Below are positions 53,458 through 62,969 of a stretch of 64,000 nt of DNA, one piece after another. How positions within the stretch are numbered: position 1 is the stretch's first letter; each line of letters starts with the position of its first letter. The stretch is from NCBI RefSeq assembly GCF_008520305.1, contig NZ_ML703269.1, positions 248,001 to 312,000 on the forward strand, given 5' to 3'. Both the position numbers and the translations under genes were made by a program. This DNA comes from Mesorhizobium sp. SARCC-RB16n (lineage in GTDB: Bacteria > Pseudomonadota > Alphaproteobacteria > Rhizobiales > Rhizobiaceae). The notes beneath the pieces are model-generated. The model was not told the origin of the DNA and searched no databases. It saw only the letters and a list, made by a program, of their open reading frames with translations.

Positions 53458-53696
53458 AAAGGCGTCTCCCGTAGTCCCTCTCTGAGGAGGAACGAGTTGA
53501 ACGGACCACGACCTTTCGGTGTCGGAAACTCGCCCCGTTTCCAGCCCCGTAAGCGGCGTGAACTCCCCGGCAAGGACAGTGGCGGTCGCCGCCTTGTCGA
53601 TACCGGACTGCCAGCATTATATATGGTCGTGCCGAGCGATTGAAAGACGCAACAACGGCAATCGCTGTTCGCTTGGCGGCGACGGATTGGAAAATA

Positions 53697-54185
53697 ATGA
53701 TCAACGACGTCTACAACGCGAAAATTCTCGGTTTTGCCGGAAACATCGCCCGCATCGGCCGGCTCGATCATCCCGACGCGACCGCGAAGGCGCATTCCAA
53801 GCTGTGCGGCTCGACCGTTACCGTCGACCTCAAGATGGAGGACGACGTGGTCACCGACTTCGCCCACGACGTGAAAGCCTGCGCGCTCGGCCAGGCATCG
53901 TCTTCGATCATGGCGCAACATGTCATTGGCGCCAGCGCCGAGGAATTGCGCGCGGTGCGCGAGACCATGCTGAAGATGCTGAAGGAGAACGGCGCGCCGC
54001 CGGAGGGCCGCTTCGCCGACCTCAGCTATCTGGAGCCGGTGCGTGACTACAAGGCGCGCCATGCGTCGACCATGCTGACGTTCGACGCAGTGGTCGATGC
54101 CATCGGCCAGATCGAAAAGAAGCCGCCGACGAAGCGGCCTAGCGCCCGCCCGAATCGCGCCTGTTTTCGGCGAATTCGCTTCTGA
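53697..54185 (+). CDS. Iron-sulfur cluster assembly scaffold protein (NifU/IscU-like)
   Basis: A 162-residue NifU N-terminal-type scaffold. Cysteine positions expected for cluster assembly are visible in HSKLCGSTVTVDLK and VKACALGQASSSIMA; the third cysteine found in classical IscU is not obvious in the C-terminal half, so function could be modified. It is followed by a basic tail (KKPPTKRPSARPNRACFRR) that overlaps the end of the converging LysR pseudogene by 47 bases. The folE-scaffold-yidD-thrS order is typical of rhizobia, here interrupted. Confidence 0.87.
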   Translation: MINDVYNAKILGFAGNIARIGRLDHPDATAKAHSKLCGSTVTVDLKMEDDVVTDFAHDVKACALGQASSSIMAQHVIGASAEELRAVRETMLKMLKENGAPPEGRFADLSYLEPVRDYKARHASTMLTFDAVVDAIGQIEKKPPTKRPSARPNRACFRRIRF

Positions 54186-55054
54186 GCCAATCGGCGAACG
54201 CCGCGGCTGGCTCTGACAAATCGCTCAAACTCCTGGCCACCAGCCAATAGGCGCCGGACGCGACGTCGATGTCGAACGGCTTGACCAGTGCCCCGGTTGC
54301 CAGTTCTTCACCAATCTGCAGGAGATCGCCTAGCGCCACGCCGTGCCCAAGCAGCGCGGCCTGCTTCGAGAGCGAGGCGTCCGCAAGCATCGGGCCGCGC
54401 GCGGGCACGGCATGGGCGGGCACGCCCAGCCGCCTCGAACCACCGCGCCCAACCCTGGCGGTTTTCCTCGTGCAAAAGCGTGAAGCGAGCAAGGTCGGCC
54501 GGCTTCTCGAGGGCCAGGCCCGATGAAAGCAGTGCCGGCGACAGAACCGGCGAATCGACTGTCGAGGCCAGCCGCTCGGCCTCGCTCCGGAGCCATGACG
54601 TCGCGCTCGAACTGAAACGCAAGGCAAGTTCGGGCTGGTCGCCGCGGAACTCGATCAGCCTTGGGTCGACTTCGAGGGAGACGTCGATGTCGGGCCGCAA
54701 CTGCCGGAACCGGTTGAGCCTTGGCACCAGCCAAACGGCTGCAAGCGACGGTTCGACGCTGACGCGAACCACGGACTGGGCCGGAGTGGCGACCAGATCG
54801 CCGAGCAGACGATCGATTGCATCGAAACTCCTGACCAATTGAGCAAGCAGCCGGCGGCCCGCATCGGTCAGTTCGACGCGGCGATGGTGTCGTTCGAAAA
54901 GCGGTTGGCGCAGGAAGGTCTCGAGCTCGCGGATCTGCCGGCTGATCGCCGCCTGCGAGACGAAAAGCTCCTCGGCGGCCTTGCTGAAGCTCAAATGCCG
55001 GCCAGCCGCCTCGAAGCTCCTCAATGCCGTCAAGGGCAGGCGTCCACGCTTCAT
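54139..55054 (-). pseudogene. LysR-family transcriptional regulator, frameshifted
   Basis: The N-terminal winged helix is normal (LPLTALRSFEAAGRHLSFSKAAEELFVSQAAISRQI). The effector domain runs in frame to about residue 210 (GWARWFEAAG) and then jumps frame; the rest (VPAHAVPARGPMLADASLSK to ADWLRSEFAENRRDSGGR) is in another frame. Removing one base from the CCC at 54425-54427 on the + strand would restore a protein of about 304 residues. As present, the first frame stops at 54308. Pseudogene or base-call error. It sits between the Fe-S scaffold and yidD. Confidence 0.83.
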
Positions 55055-55146
55055 TTCGCATAACCCAGGATTATCCGAAGCGGAAATTATATTCGTTTGA
55101 AGGCGAAGGCCAGCGGCGGTCTAGTCGCGTCAAAGGAGACACGACC

Positions 55147-55305
55147 ATGGTCCAGTTCCTGAACATTCTCGGCGATGTCATGCGGATCGCGACGTTTCAA
55201 TGGCGTGACGAAAGGCGCGATGCGCGGCACCACGAAGAGTGGGCTCACCCTGGCCGGTGGGCACCTCCGACCGACCGGCAGCCATTCCGCCGTTACCGCC
55301 CGTGA
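55147..55305 (+). CDS. Small hypothetical protein
   Basis: A 52-residue protein (MVQFLNILGDVMRIATFQW, then a charged, proline/arginine-rich tail). AAAGGAGA lies close before the ATG, one of the best ribosome sites in this window, which is the main support. It is divergent from the LysR pseudogene with about 90 bp between, so it may have been its target. No homology recognised. Confidence 0.5.
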   Translation: MVQFLNILGDVMRIATFQWRDERRDARHHEEWAHPGRWAPPTDRQPFRRYRP

Positions 55306-55376
55306 CGGCAGGGCGAGCGGGATTGCGTTCTTCGGTGGAAGCTCACATCTATCATCTTGGAAACGCGGAGATCGCA

Positions 55377-55745
55377 GTGGGCGACCAGAACGGGCATGCG
55401 CATACGGCGCCGAGGCGCGGCCGCAACTGGCCCGGCCCGTGGCGTAAGACGCCCGGACGCCTGCTCGGCACGTCGCTCGTGCGACTTTACCAGCTGACGC
55501 TGTCCGGTTTTGTCGGCAATTCCTGCCGGCATCTGCCGACCTGTTCGGAATACGCGCATGAGGCGATCGCCCGTCATGGCCTTTGGGCCGGTGGCTGGAT
55601 GGGCTTGTTCCGTGTGCTGCGCTGCGGCCCATTCGGCACGCACGGCGTTGATCTCGTGCCGGAGGTGCTGGCGCCCCGCTACGCCTGGTACATGCCATGG
55701 CGGTACTGGCGGATCGGCCGTAAGCGCGGCGAAGCGCAGGGATGA
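55377..55745 (+). CDS. yidD: Membrane protein insertion efficiency factor YidD
   Basis: Small amphipathic protein that aids YidC-dependent membrane insertion. The diagnostic segment is LYQLTLSGFVGNSCRHLPTC followed by SEYAHEAIARHGLWAGGWMG, and RCGPFGTHGVDLVPE ends the domain. GTG at 55377 gives 122 residues with GGAG upstream; GTG 55335 is a longer in-frame choice. A histidine-containing N-terminal extension (GDQNGHAHTAPRRG) is usual in rhizobia. Confidence 0.9.
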   Translation: MGDQNGHAHTAPRRGRNWPGPWRKTPGRLLGTSLVRLYQLTLSGFVGNSCRHLPTCSEYAHEAIARHGLWAGGWMGLFRVLRCGPFGTHGVDLVPEVLAPRYAWYMPWRYWRIGRKRGEAQG

Positions 55746-55892
55746 GGGGGCTGGTCACGCCGCGCCGGCCGCGCCGGTTTACGATCCGGTAGGGTTAACG
55801 CAAGCCTGCACAACAACTGCGCATTTGAGACAAAATCGAGACAAGACACCTCGCTAAGCCGCTCGCGAACCCCCTTCTGGAGCGAGCAGAAA

Positions 55893-56711
55893 ATGCGCAA
55901 TGTCGATCGTCTTCCCTTTATCATGGCTGGTGTCCTGTTCCTGCTCGCCTGGCTGCTGGGATTTCCGATGCGCGCGCAGTCCGCGCCGCTCGGGGATGTG
56001 CAGTGCACGCTGATCGCCGATGCTGTAACCGGCAAAACGCTTTACCAGGACGGTACCTGCGACCGGCGCTTCAGCCCGGCATCAACGTTCAAGGTGCCGC
56101 TTTCGCTGATCGGCTACGACGCAGGCATCCTCACCGATGAACACACCCCGGCATGGGACTACAGGACCGAGTTCAACGCGGTGAAGCGCGACCAGAAAAC
56201 CGTCGATCCGACGATCTGGGAACGCGATTCCATCATCTGGTTCTCACGCGAGATCACCCGCAGGCTCGGCCGTGAGAAATTTGCCGGCTATGTATCCAAG
56301 TTCAAGTACGGCAACAGCGACGTTTCCGGCAATCCCGGCAAGGATGACGGGCTTACCCGCTCCTGGGTCAACTCCTCGCTCGAGATCACGCCGGTCGAAC
56401 AGGTTGCCTTCCTGCGGCAACTGCTCGCCGGCACGATGCCGGTGTCGGCCAAGGCGCATGAAATGACATGGGCCGTCATACCCAGCTTCAAGGCCGGCGA
56501 TTGGGCCGTCCAGGGGAAGACCGGCAGCACCAAGCTCGGCGAGGGCGGCAAGGACAAGCGCTCGCTCGGCTGGTTTGTCGGCTGGGCGCGGAAAGACGGC
56601 CGCCAGATCGTGTTCGCCCGGCTCGTCGTCGATACGAAGCGGACCGACATGCCGAAAGGGTTGGCGACGCGGGCCGCGTTCCTGAAAGACCTGCCGCGGC
56701 TGATTAAGTGA
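55893..56711 (+). CDS. Class D (OXA-type) beta-lactamase
   Basis: Periplasmic serine beta-lactamase of 272 residues with a signal peptide (MAGVLFLLAWLLGFPMRAQS). Active-site motifs: S64-T-F-K67 (SPASTFK), S113-I-I (variant of SxV), Y139-G-N, and K209-T-G. The tryptophan-containing element SWVNSSLEITPVEQ fits the family. All key residues are present, so it is probably active; it is likely a chromosomal, intrinsic enzyme since no mobile element is nearby. It interrupts yidD and thrS. Confidence 0.92.
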   Translation: MRNVDRLPFIMAGVLFLLAWLLGFPMRAQSAPLGDVQCTLIADAVTGKTLYQDGTCDRRFSPASTFKVPLSLIGYDAGILTDEHTPAWDYRTEFNAVKRDQKTVDPTIWERDSIIWFSREITRRLGREKFAGYVSKFKYGNSDVSGNPGKDDGLTRSWVNSSLEITPVEQVAFLRQLLAGTMPVSAKAHEMTWAVIPSFKAGDWAVQGKTGSTKLGEGGKDKRSLGWFVGWARKDGRQIVFARLVVDTKRTDMPKGLATRAAFLKDLPRLIK

Positions 56712-56855
56712 GCCGGGCTTTACGGCGGCGGCATCTGCCCATAAAAGACTGCCGCCGCCGGACGCTTCCGGCACCTGGCAGGTCGCAGCTCCCGAACCGC
56801 TGATATCTGCATTTTACCACCCGCGCTCGTTTGCGGGACTGGATAGGAGATACAC

Positions 56856-58832
56856 ATGCTGAATTCCGTTTCCCTGACATTTCCCGATGGCTCCGTGCGT
56901 GACTACGACGCAGCGATGACCGGCGCCGGGCTTGCCGAATCGATTTCGAAGTCGCTGGCCAAAAAGGCCGTGGCCTACGCCATCGACGGCACCGTGCGCG
57001 ACCTCAGTGATCCCCTCGGCAAATCCGGCAAGGTCGAGATCATCACCCGCGAAGACCCGCGCGCGCTGGAACTCATCCGCCATGACACCGCACACGTGCT
57101 GGCGGAAGCCGTTCAGGAGATATGGCCGGGAACGCAGGTGACCATCGGGCCGGTGATCGAGAACGGATTCTATTACGACTTTGCCCGCAACGAGCCGTTC
57201 ACCCCCGACGATTTCCCGGTGATCGAGAAGAAGATGCGCGAGATCATCGCGCGCAACAGGCCGTTCACAAAGGAGGTCTGGTCGCGCGACAAGGCAAAAA
57301 AGGTCTTTGCCGACAAGGGCGAGCGCTACAAGCTCGAACTGATCGACGCCATTCCCGAGGATCAGGATCTCAAGATCTATGCGCAGGGAGACTGGTTCGA
57401 CCTCTGCCGTGGTCCGCACATGGCCTCGACCGGCCAGATCGGCAACGCCTTCAAGCTGATGAAGGTGGCCGGTGCCTATTGGCGCGGCGACTCGAACAAC
57501 CCGATGCTGACACGCATCTATGGCACGGCCTGGGCCGACCAGGCGCAGCTCGAAGCTTACCAGACCATGCTGGAGGAGGCCGAGAAGCGCGACCACCGCA
57601 AGCTTGGCCGCGAAATGGATCTTTTCCATTTCCAGGAAGAGGGGCCGGGCGTCGTCTTCTGGCACGCCAAGGGCTGGAAGATGTTCCAGAACCTGGTCAA
57701 CTACATGCGTCGCCGGCTCGACGAACAGGGCTATCAGGAGGTCAACGCCCCGCAGGTGCTCGACAAGAGTCTGTGGGAGACGTCGGGCCACTGGGGCTGG
57801 TACCGCGACGCCATGTTCAAGGTGACGGTCGCCGGCGATGAAACCGACGATGACCGCGTCTTTGCGCTAAAGCCGATGAATTGCCCGGGCCACGTGCAGA
57901 TATTCAAGCATGGGTTGAAGTCTTACCGCGATCTGCCCGTTAAACTTGCGGAATTCGGCAATGTGCATCGCTATGAACCGTCGGGCGCGCTGCACGGGCT
58001 GATGCGCGTGCGCGGCTTCACGCAGGACGATGCCCATATCTTCTGCACCGAGGAACAGCTGGCGTCGGAGTGCCTGCGCATCAACGACCTGATCCTGTCG
58101 ACCTATGCCGATTTCGGTTTCGACGAAATCAGCGTCAAGCTGTCGACGCGGCCGGACAAACGCGTCGGCACTGACGAGGCCTGGGATCATGCCGAGGCGA
58201 TCATGGGCAGCGTGCTGGAGACGATCAGGACGCGCTCCGGCAATCGGATCAAGACGTCGATCAATCCGGGCGAGGGCGCCTTCTACGGGCCGAAGTTCGA
58301 ATATGTGCTGAAGGATGCCATCGGGCGCGAATGGCAGTGCGGCACGACGCAGGTCGATTTCAACCTGCCGGAACGTTTTGGCGCCTTCTATATCGGCTCG
58401 GATTCGGAGAAGAAGCAGCCCGTCATGGTGCACCGCGCCATCTGCGGTTCGATGGAGCGTTTCCTCGGCATCCTGATCGAGAACTATTCCGGCCATTTCC
58501 CGCTATGGTTCGCGCCGTTGCAGGTGGTGGTGGCGACGATCACTTCAGACGCCGACAGCTATGCGAACGAGGTCGTGGCGAAGCTGAAAGCCGCCGGGCT
58601 GTTGGCGGAAGCCGACCTACGCAACGAGAAGATCAACTACAAGGTCCGCGAACACTCGCTGGCCAAGGTGCCGGTCATCCTCGTCTGTGGCAAGCGCGAG
58701 GCGGAGGAGCAGACGGTCAATATCCGCCGGCTCGGCTCGCGCGACCAGGAATCGCTCGGTCTTGCCGAAGCGATCGAACGGCTGACCGACGAAGCGATCA
58801 CACCTGATCGGCGCCGCAAGCGCGCTGCTTGA
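56856..58832 (+). CDS. thrS: Threonine--tRNA ligase
   Basis: Class II synthetase for tRNA-Thr, 658 residues. It has an N-terminal TGS domain (about 1-65), the editing domain ([17 protein letters not shown]; zinc-like HxxxH), and the catalytic core with the zinc cysteine motif [10 protein letters not shown], motif 2 ([20 protein letters not shown]) and motif 3 ([19 protein letters not shown]). The C-terminal anticodon-binding domain follows. A strong terminator lies just after the stop. Confidence 0.97.
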   Translation: MLNSVSLTFPDGSVRDYDAAMTGAGLAESISKSLAKKAVAYAIDGTVRDLSDPLGKSGKVEIITREDPRALELIRHDTAHVLAEAVQEIWPGTQVTIGPVIENGFYYDFARNEPFTPDDFPVIEKKMREIIARNRPFTKEVWSRDKAKKVFADKGERYKLELIDAIPEDQDLKIYAQGDWFDLCRGPHMASTGQIGNAFKLMKVAGAYWRGDSNNPMLTRIYGTAWADQAQLEAYQTMLEEAEKRDHRKLGREMDLFHFQEEGPGVVFWHAKGWKMFQNLVNYMRRRLDEQGYQEVNAPQVLDKSLWETSGHWGWYRDAMFKVTVAGDETDDDRVFALKPMNCPGHVQIFKHGLKSYRDLPVKLAEFGNVHRYEPSGALHGLMRVRGFTQDDAHIFCTEEQLASECLRINDLILSTYADFGFDEISVKLSTRPDKRVGTDEAWDHAEAIMGSVLETIRTRSGNRIKTSINPGEGAFYGPKFEYVLKDAIGREWQCGTTQVDFNLPERFGAFYIGSDSEKKQPVMVHRAICGSMERFLGILIENYSGHFPLWFAPLQVVVATITSDADSYANEVVAKLKAAGLLAEADLRNEKINYKVREHSLAKVPVILVCGKREAEEQTVNIRRLGSRDQESLGLAEAIERLTDEAITPDRRRKRAA

Positions 58833-58850
58833 TCAGAGCGTTCTCGATCG

Positions 58851-58881
58851 AATGGCGGTGGAGCGATCCACCGCCATTTTC
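58851..58881 (+). terminator. Intrinsic terminator after thrS
   Basis: AATGGCGGTGG pairs with CCACCGCCATT (11 bp) around AGCGAT and is followed by TTC. Confidence 0.8.
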
Positions 58882-58916
58882 ATATCCCTGTCACGGCGAC
58901 GTTGTACCGAAACGCT

Positions 58917-59855
58917 ATGCTCAAGCTGAAATTGCGCGAACGACCATTTCCCGAGCTTTCCTATGCCAATCCGCACCAGCCGGCTCTGGCGCGCTGGTTC
59001 ATTCATTCAGTGGAAGGCCTTTCGGGCCGCGACCGGTTCGCCGCGCTCTATGAATTCTGGCGCCATCAGGTTGTGCCGACCGGCGAGCGTGTGTTCAGCC
59101 GCATGCTGGACCTCATCGATGTGGGTGTGCGAACCCCCGATCAATGGCCGCCCGTGCAATTGCCCGACACGCCGCTGGTGATCATTGCCAACCATCCCTT
59201 CGGCATTGGCGACGGCATCGCCGTGCTCTCACTGGCAGAGCAACTCGGGCGACCTTTCCGCGTGATGATCCACAAGGATCTGCTCAGGATTCGCGAGATG
59301 GGGCCTTATTCGCTGCCAATCGACTTTTCCGAGACCAAGGACGCGGTGAAGAACAACATGGCGGTGCGCCATGAGGCGGTGCGGCTGCTGAAGGAGGGCG
59401 TCACCATCGTGGTGTTTCCGGCCGGTGGCGTCGCCACCGCGCCAAAGGGTTTTGGCCGCGCGCGCGACCTGCCATGGAAGATGTTTCCGGCCCGTCTCGT
59501 CCAGGAAGCCAAGGCCTCGGTCATTCCCATGCATTTCTCCGGCCAGAACGGCAGGCTTTTCCATCTGGTCAGTGGCCCGATGAACATGGCCGAGCGCGAC
59601 GGCCGTGTGGCCAAATTCGTCGGCAAAGCCTCGCTGACCTTGCGCACCTCGCTGCTCATCCGTGAATTCGCGCGACTGTCCGGCAAGGCGATCGAGGTGC
59701 GCGTCGGCAATGTGCTCAGCTGGAGCGAATTGGAACCGTTGCGCGACCGCAAAACGTTGCTCGATCGCTTGTATCGCGGCGTGTTCGACCTAGCGCCAGA
59801 GCTGCCACGTCGGCGCATCCCCTTCCTGCCGGCCCGAACCAAGCTCGCCGCCTAA
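58917..59855 (+). CDS. Lysophospholipid acyltransferase-like protein
   Basis: A 312-residue protein of the PlsC/LPLAT superfamily, related to ornithine-lipid acyltransferases and hemolysin-type acyltransferases. The catalytic motif reads NHPFGIGD, which has five residues between H and D instead of the usual four. Motif III is seen as VVFPAGGVATAPKGFGRARD and a later block is VIPMHFSGQNGRLFHL. Substrate unknown. ATG 58917 follows an in-frame TTG at 58902. It is convergent with the minus-strand gene downstream. Confidence 0.83.
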   Translation: MLKLKLRERPFPELSYANPHQPALARWFIHSVEGLSGRDRFAALYEFWRHQVVPTGERVFSRMLDLIDVGVRTPDQWPPVQLPDTPLVIIANHPFGIGDGIAVLSLAEQLGRPFRVMIHKDLLRIREMGPYSLPIDFSETKDAVKNNMAVRHEAVRLLKEGVTIVVFPAGGVATAPKGFGRARDLPWKMFPARLVQEAKASVIPMHFSGQNGRLFHLVSGPMNMAERDGRVAKFVGKASLTLRTSLLIREFARLSGKAIEVRVGNVLSWSELEPLRDRKTLLDRLYRGVFDLAPELPRRRIPFLPARTKLAA

Positions 59856-59858
59856 AGG

Positions 59859-60821
59859 CTAATCGGCGCCTTCTTCCGGATCCATGGCCGCCGCTTCGGT
59901 GGCGAGAACCTCGATCTCCTGATTCTGCCCGCCAACGACCGTGAAATCCTTCTGGTAGATCCGGTCGCGGTTTTTGGCGATGATTGTGTAATCGCCTTCG
60001 GCCAGCACCATGGAGGCGAAGGCGCCGACGGTTTCCTTGATTGGATCGCCGGATTCGTTGAGCAGCGACCAGGAGGTGTCGGCGATCGCTTCGCCACCCG
60101 CCTCGCGCACCAGCTTCATCGTGATCTCGGCGGCGTGATGCTCGACGGTGGCTTCGGTCAGCTTGCCGGCCTCGACGCGGATGTCGGATCGGATGACGGC
60201 GTTGACCGCGCCATAGGTGGAGACGACATGGTAGATGCCGGCGTTGAGCCGCACGACGCTGTTGGGTTCGACATCGGGAATGACCAGCGCACGGTCGCCA
60301 TTGGCCTTGGCGGTGCCCTCATAGATCGAAAAACGCAGTTTCTTCGGCGGAATGCGCACGCCGCCGGACAGGACCGCGTCGAGCTTCAAGCCGCCGGCAT
60401 CGAGCACCAGGCTTTCTCGCTTGGCGTCCTTGCCGACGGTGATGCGCTTGGTGGCGCCGGCGCGACCGTAGGAGGCGTGGACCAGATAGCTACCGGGTTC
60501 GAGCTGGAAGACGGCGCTGCCGCCATGCGCGGAGGCCACCATCGGCAATTTGCCGTTGACGGCTTCAGGCTTGAAGACGCGCCAGACGAGACCTCGGGTG
60601 ATGTCGGTGCCTTTGTCGGTCAACTGGGCCGACAGGGTGATGGCGCCACCGCCGCCAAGCGCCAGCGGGGTTTCGCTCTTGGGCGTCGCATAGCTCGAAA
60701 TTCCGGGAAGTTTCAGGTCGCCGACGCCATCCTTTTCCTGCGCAACAGCCATGGAGACCGGCAGCAGGAACAGCGCGGCGCAGAGCCGGACCAGGAAAAG
60801 ACGCAGTCGCCCCTCAAACAT
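59859..60821 (-). CDS. Hypothetical secreted protein with repeated beta domains
   Basis: A 320-residue exported protein. A signal peptide (LFLVRLCAALFLLPVSMAVA) is followed by three similar segments whose cores read PGSYLVHASYGRAGATKRIT, AGIYHVVSTYGAVNAVIRSD and EGDYTIIAKNRDRIYQKDFT. Each has the G-x-Y pattern of carboxypeptidase-regulatory or PEGA-like beta-sandwich domains. Ends in an acidic tail. No enzyme motif; perhaps a structural or adhesin-like envelope protein. Start 60821 (MFEGRLRLF) chosen; an upstream in-frame TTG is less likely. Confidence 0.75.
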   Translation of the reverse strand: MFEGRLRLFLVRLCAALFLLPVSMAVAQEKDGVGDLKLPGISSYATPKSETPLALGGGGAITLSAQLTDKGTDITRGLVWRVFKPEAVNGKLPMVASAHGGSAVFQLEPGSYLVHASYGRAGATKRITVGKDAKRESLVLDAGGLKLDAVLSGGVRIPPKKLRFSIYEGTAKANGDRALVIPDVEPNSVVRLNAGIYHVVSTYGAVNAVIRSDIRVEAGKLTEATVEHHAAEITMKLVREAGGEAIADTSWSLLNESGDPIKETVGAFASMVLAEGDYTIIAKNRDRIYQKDFTVVGGQNQEIEVLATEAAAMDPEEGAD

Positions 60822-60976
60822 GCCTTGCGTTGAAGCCCATGGCGGTGGCAATTTCAAGGCTTAAGAGTCCGATCCATGACTCTTCACCCCGGCGCCAGCG
60901 CGCCTTTGCCCGAGCCGCCCGAATTCGCGATGGTGCGCTTCAGCTCAAGACAGAGTGTTTTAGGAGACTTGCGCCC

Positions 60977-61561
60977 ATGGCGTCGCCGATCATCGACTTC
61001 CTGCTGACCCGAAATTCCGCACCGATTCCCGACCTCAGGGAGCCGGCGCCCGGCGACGCCGATATCGCGACGATGATTGCCGCCGCCACACGCGTGCCCG
61101 ACCATGGACGGCTCGAACCCTGGCGTTTCATCCTCTATCGCGGCGAGGCCCGCATCGAGATCGGCAAAAAGCTGGCGGCTCTGGCCGAAGAGCGGGAGGG
61201 GCCGTTGCCGGAAGGCCGTCGCAACCAGGAACTGGCGCGTTTCTCGCGCGCGCCGCTGGTGATCGGTGTCGTGTCTGTTGCCAGGGAAAACCCAAAAATC
61301 CCGCAATGGGAGATGTTCCTGTCCGGAGGCATGGCGGCGATGAACCTTATGATCGCGGCCAATGCGCTGGGCTATGGCACCAACATGATCAGCAACTGGT
61401 ATGCCGATGTGCCGGAGGGCAGGGCGATTCTCGGACTGGCGCCGCAGGAGCGCGTCGTCGGTTTTATTCATATCGGCTCCTATGCCGGGCCGGCACCGGA
61501 GCGGCCACGGCCCGATCCGGCCAAGCTCTATGCCGATTACGCCGGGCCTTGGGCGGGCTGA
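60977..61561 (+). CDS. Nitroreductase family protein
   Basis: FMN-dependent NAD(P)H oxidoreductase of 194 residues. Family landmarks are LLTRNSAPIPDLREPAPGD, ATRVPDHGRLEPWRFILYRG and GGMAAMNLMIAANALGYGTN with MISNWYADVPEGRAILGL. TAGGAGAC precedes the ATG. It ends immediately before the next start (TGAATG), so it forms a two-gene operon with the flavin reductase-like gene. Confidence 0.92.
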   Translation: MASPIIDFLLTRNSAPIPDLREPAPGDADIATMIAAATRVPDHGRLEPWRFILYRGEARIEIGKKLAALAEEREGPLPEGRRNQELARFSRAPLVIGVVSVARENPKIPQWEMFLSGGMAAMNLMIAANALGYGTNMISNWYADVPEGRAILGLAPQERVVGFIHIGSYAGPAPERPRPDPAKLYADYAGPWAG

Positions 61562-62170
61562 ATGTTCTACGAACCGTCCAAGGGGCACGGGTTGCCGCAC
61601 GATCCTTCGAAGGCGATCGTTGCGCCGCGCCCGATCGGCTGGATATCGACGCTGAACAAGGCCGGCGAGATCAATCTCGCGCCATATTCCTTCTTCAATG
61701 CCGTCTCGACCCGGCCTTTCATCGTCTGGTTTTCCTCCGAGGGCGAGAAGGACAGCGCTTCCTTCGCCCAGGAAACCGGCGAGTTCGTCGCGAATCTGGT
61801 CAGCCGCGACCTTGCGGAGAAGATGAACTACACGTCCGTCGACGCACCGCGTGGCGTCAACGAGTTCGTCTATGCCGATCTCGCCATGGTGCCCTCGCGT
61901 CTCGTCAAGCCACCGCGCGTGGCGGCGGCACCCGCGGCGCTCGAATGCCGGGTGACGGAAGTGTTTCGTCCAAAGGCGCTGGACGGATCGCCGACGAGCG
62001 CCTTCGTCGTCGTCGGTGAGGTGATCGGCGTGCACATCGACGATGCTTTCCTGAAAGACGGCCTGTTCGACATCACCAAGGCCGGCAATGTCGCTCGTCT
62101 CGGCTACATGGACTATGCCAGCGTCGATGAGGTCTTTTCGATGCGCCGGCCGCGCTGGGGCAAGGAATAA
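61562..62170 (+). CDS. Flavin reductase-like domain protein
   Basis: FMN-binding split-barrel protein of 202 residues. Typical sequences are IVAPRPIGWISTLNKAGEIN, LAPYSFFNAVSTRPFIVWFS and VVGEVIGVHIDDAFL. Members reduce flavin or bind it in monooxygenase systems. It abuts the nitroreductase gene, suggesting that the two act on related substrates. Confidence 0.93.
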   Translation: MFYEPSKGHGLPHDPSKAIVAPRPIGWISTLNKAGEINLAPYSFFNAVSTRPFIVWFSSEGEKDSASFAQETGEFVANLVSRDLAEKMNYTSVDAPRGVNEFVYADLAMVPSRLVKPPRVAAAPAALECRVTEVFRPKALDGSPTSAFVVVGEVIGVHIDDAFLKDGLFDITKAGNVARLGYMDYASVDEVFSMRRPRWGKE

Positions 62171-62188
62171 GGCTCCGAACTCGGTCCG

Positions 62189-62905
62189 TTACTGTGCCTT
62201 GCCGGCGCTCGTCCGCCGCCGGGCCGTCATGACGGCGCGCACATAGCCGGGCTCTCCGATCCGAATGCTTCCGTCAGGGAGGCCGAGTATACGGTCGAGG
62301 GCGATCTCGTAGAGCCTGACGCGTTTCTCCAAAACTTCGATCGCGATTTCCATGTCTGCGTCGCCGCCGCCGGTGATCGCCTTGGCGACGACATCATGCG
62401 TGGCCATGCCGAACTGCATGACGATGTCGGCGACACCCTCCGGGTCGAAGGTCCTGAAGGTGCCGTCTTCGACACCTTGCCGGATGATCTTGACCAGCAG
62501 GGGCGAAAACGATGCGCTGGCCGCCAGGTTGATGCGGTGGAAGAGCACGAGGTTCTCCGGCCGGAACAGGGTCTCGAAGAGCGCCCAGGCCTCCGGTGCG
62601 GTCTCGATCTTGGCCTGGCGCGATTGTGCGAGCAGCGCGTTCAGGCGAGCGAGCGGGTCGAGCCCGGGATCGCCAAGTATGCCCTTGACCCCAGCCAGTG
62701 CTTGTCTGGCGAACCGCTCGGCCAGTGCTTCCAGAAGGGCCTCCTTGGAAGCGAAGTAGTGATAAAAAGCCCCCTTCGAGATGCCGGCGGACGCAATCAC
62801 ATCGTTGAGGCTCGCTTTGTCGTAGCCTCGCGTCAGGAACAGGACCTGAGCATGGTCCAGCAGTTCTTCTCGTCTGAGCTCGGGATGCTTGATGACACGG
62901 GGCAT
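62189..62905 (-). CDS. TetR/AcrR family transcriptional regulator
   Basis: A 238-residue one-component repressor. The N-terminal HTH is classical (LRREELLDHAQVLFLTRGYD; SLNDVIASAGISKGAFYHYF; ASKEALLEALAERFA). The ligand-binding part is generic. Start MPRVIKHPE at 62905; an upstream in-frame start is less natural. It is divergent from the isoprenylcysteine-methyltransferase-like gene, and two operator-like palindromes lie between them. Confidence 0.93.
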   Translation of the reverse strand: MPRVIKHPELRREELLDHAQVLFLTRGYDKASLNDVIASAGISKGAFYHYFASKEALLEALAERFARQALAGVKGILGDPGLDPLARLNALLAQSRQAKIETAPEAWALFETLFRPENLVLFHRINLAASASFSPLLVKIIRQGVEDGTFRTFDPEGVADIVMQFGMATHDVVAKAITGGGDADMEIAIEVLEKRVRLYEIALDRILGLPDGSIRIGEPGYVRAVMTARRRTSAGKAQ

Positions 62906-62969
62906 GACGAACTTTCTGCACGCGATCACCGTCCTCGTCCAGTGGGGGCGCCAAGGGTCAGCTTGAATC

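Noticed and set aside
56723-56760. GC-rich inverted repeat after the beta-lactamase gene as a terminator
   Set aside because: CGGCGGCGGCA/TGCCGCCGCCG pair well, but the loop is long and no T-run follows.
56712-56855. T-box or other riboswitch upstream of thrS
   Set aside because: No T-box sequence or typical leader structure was seen, and T-boxes are not expected in alphaproteobacteria.
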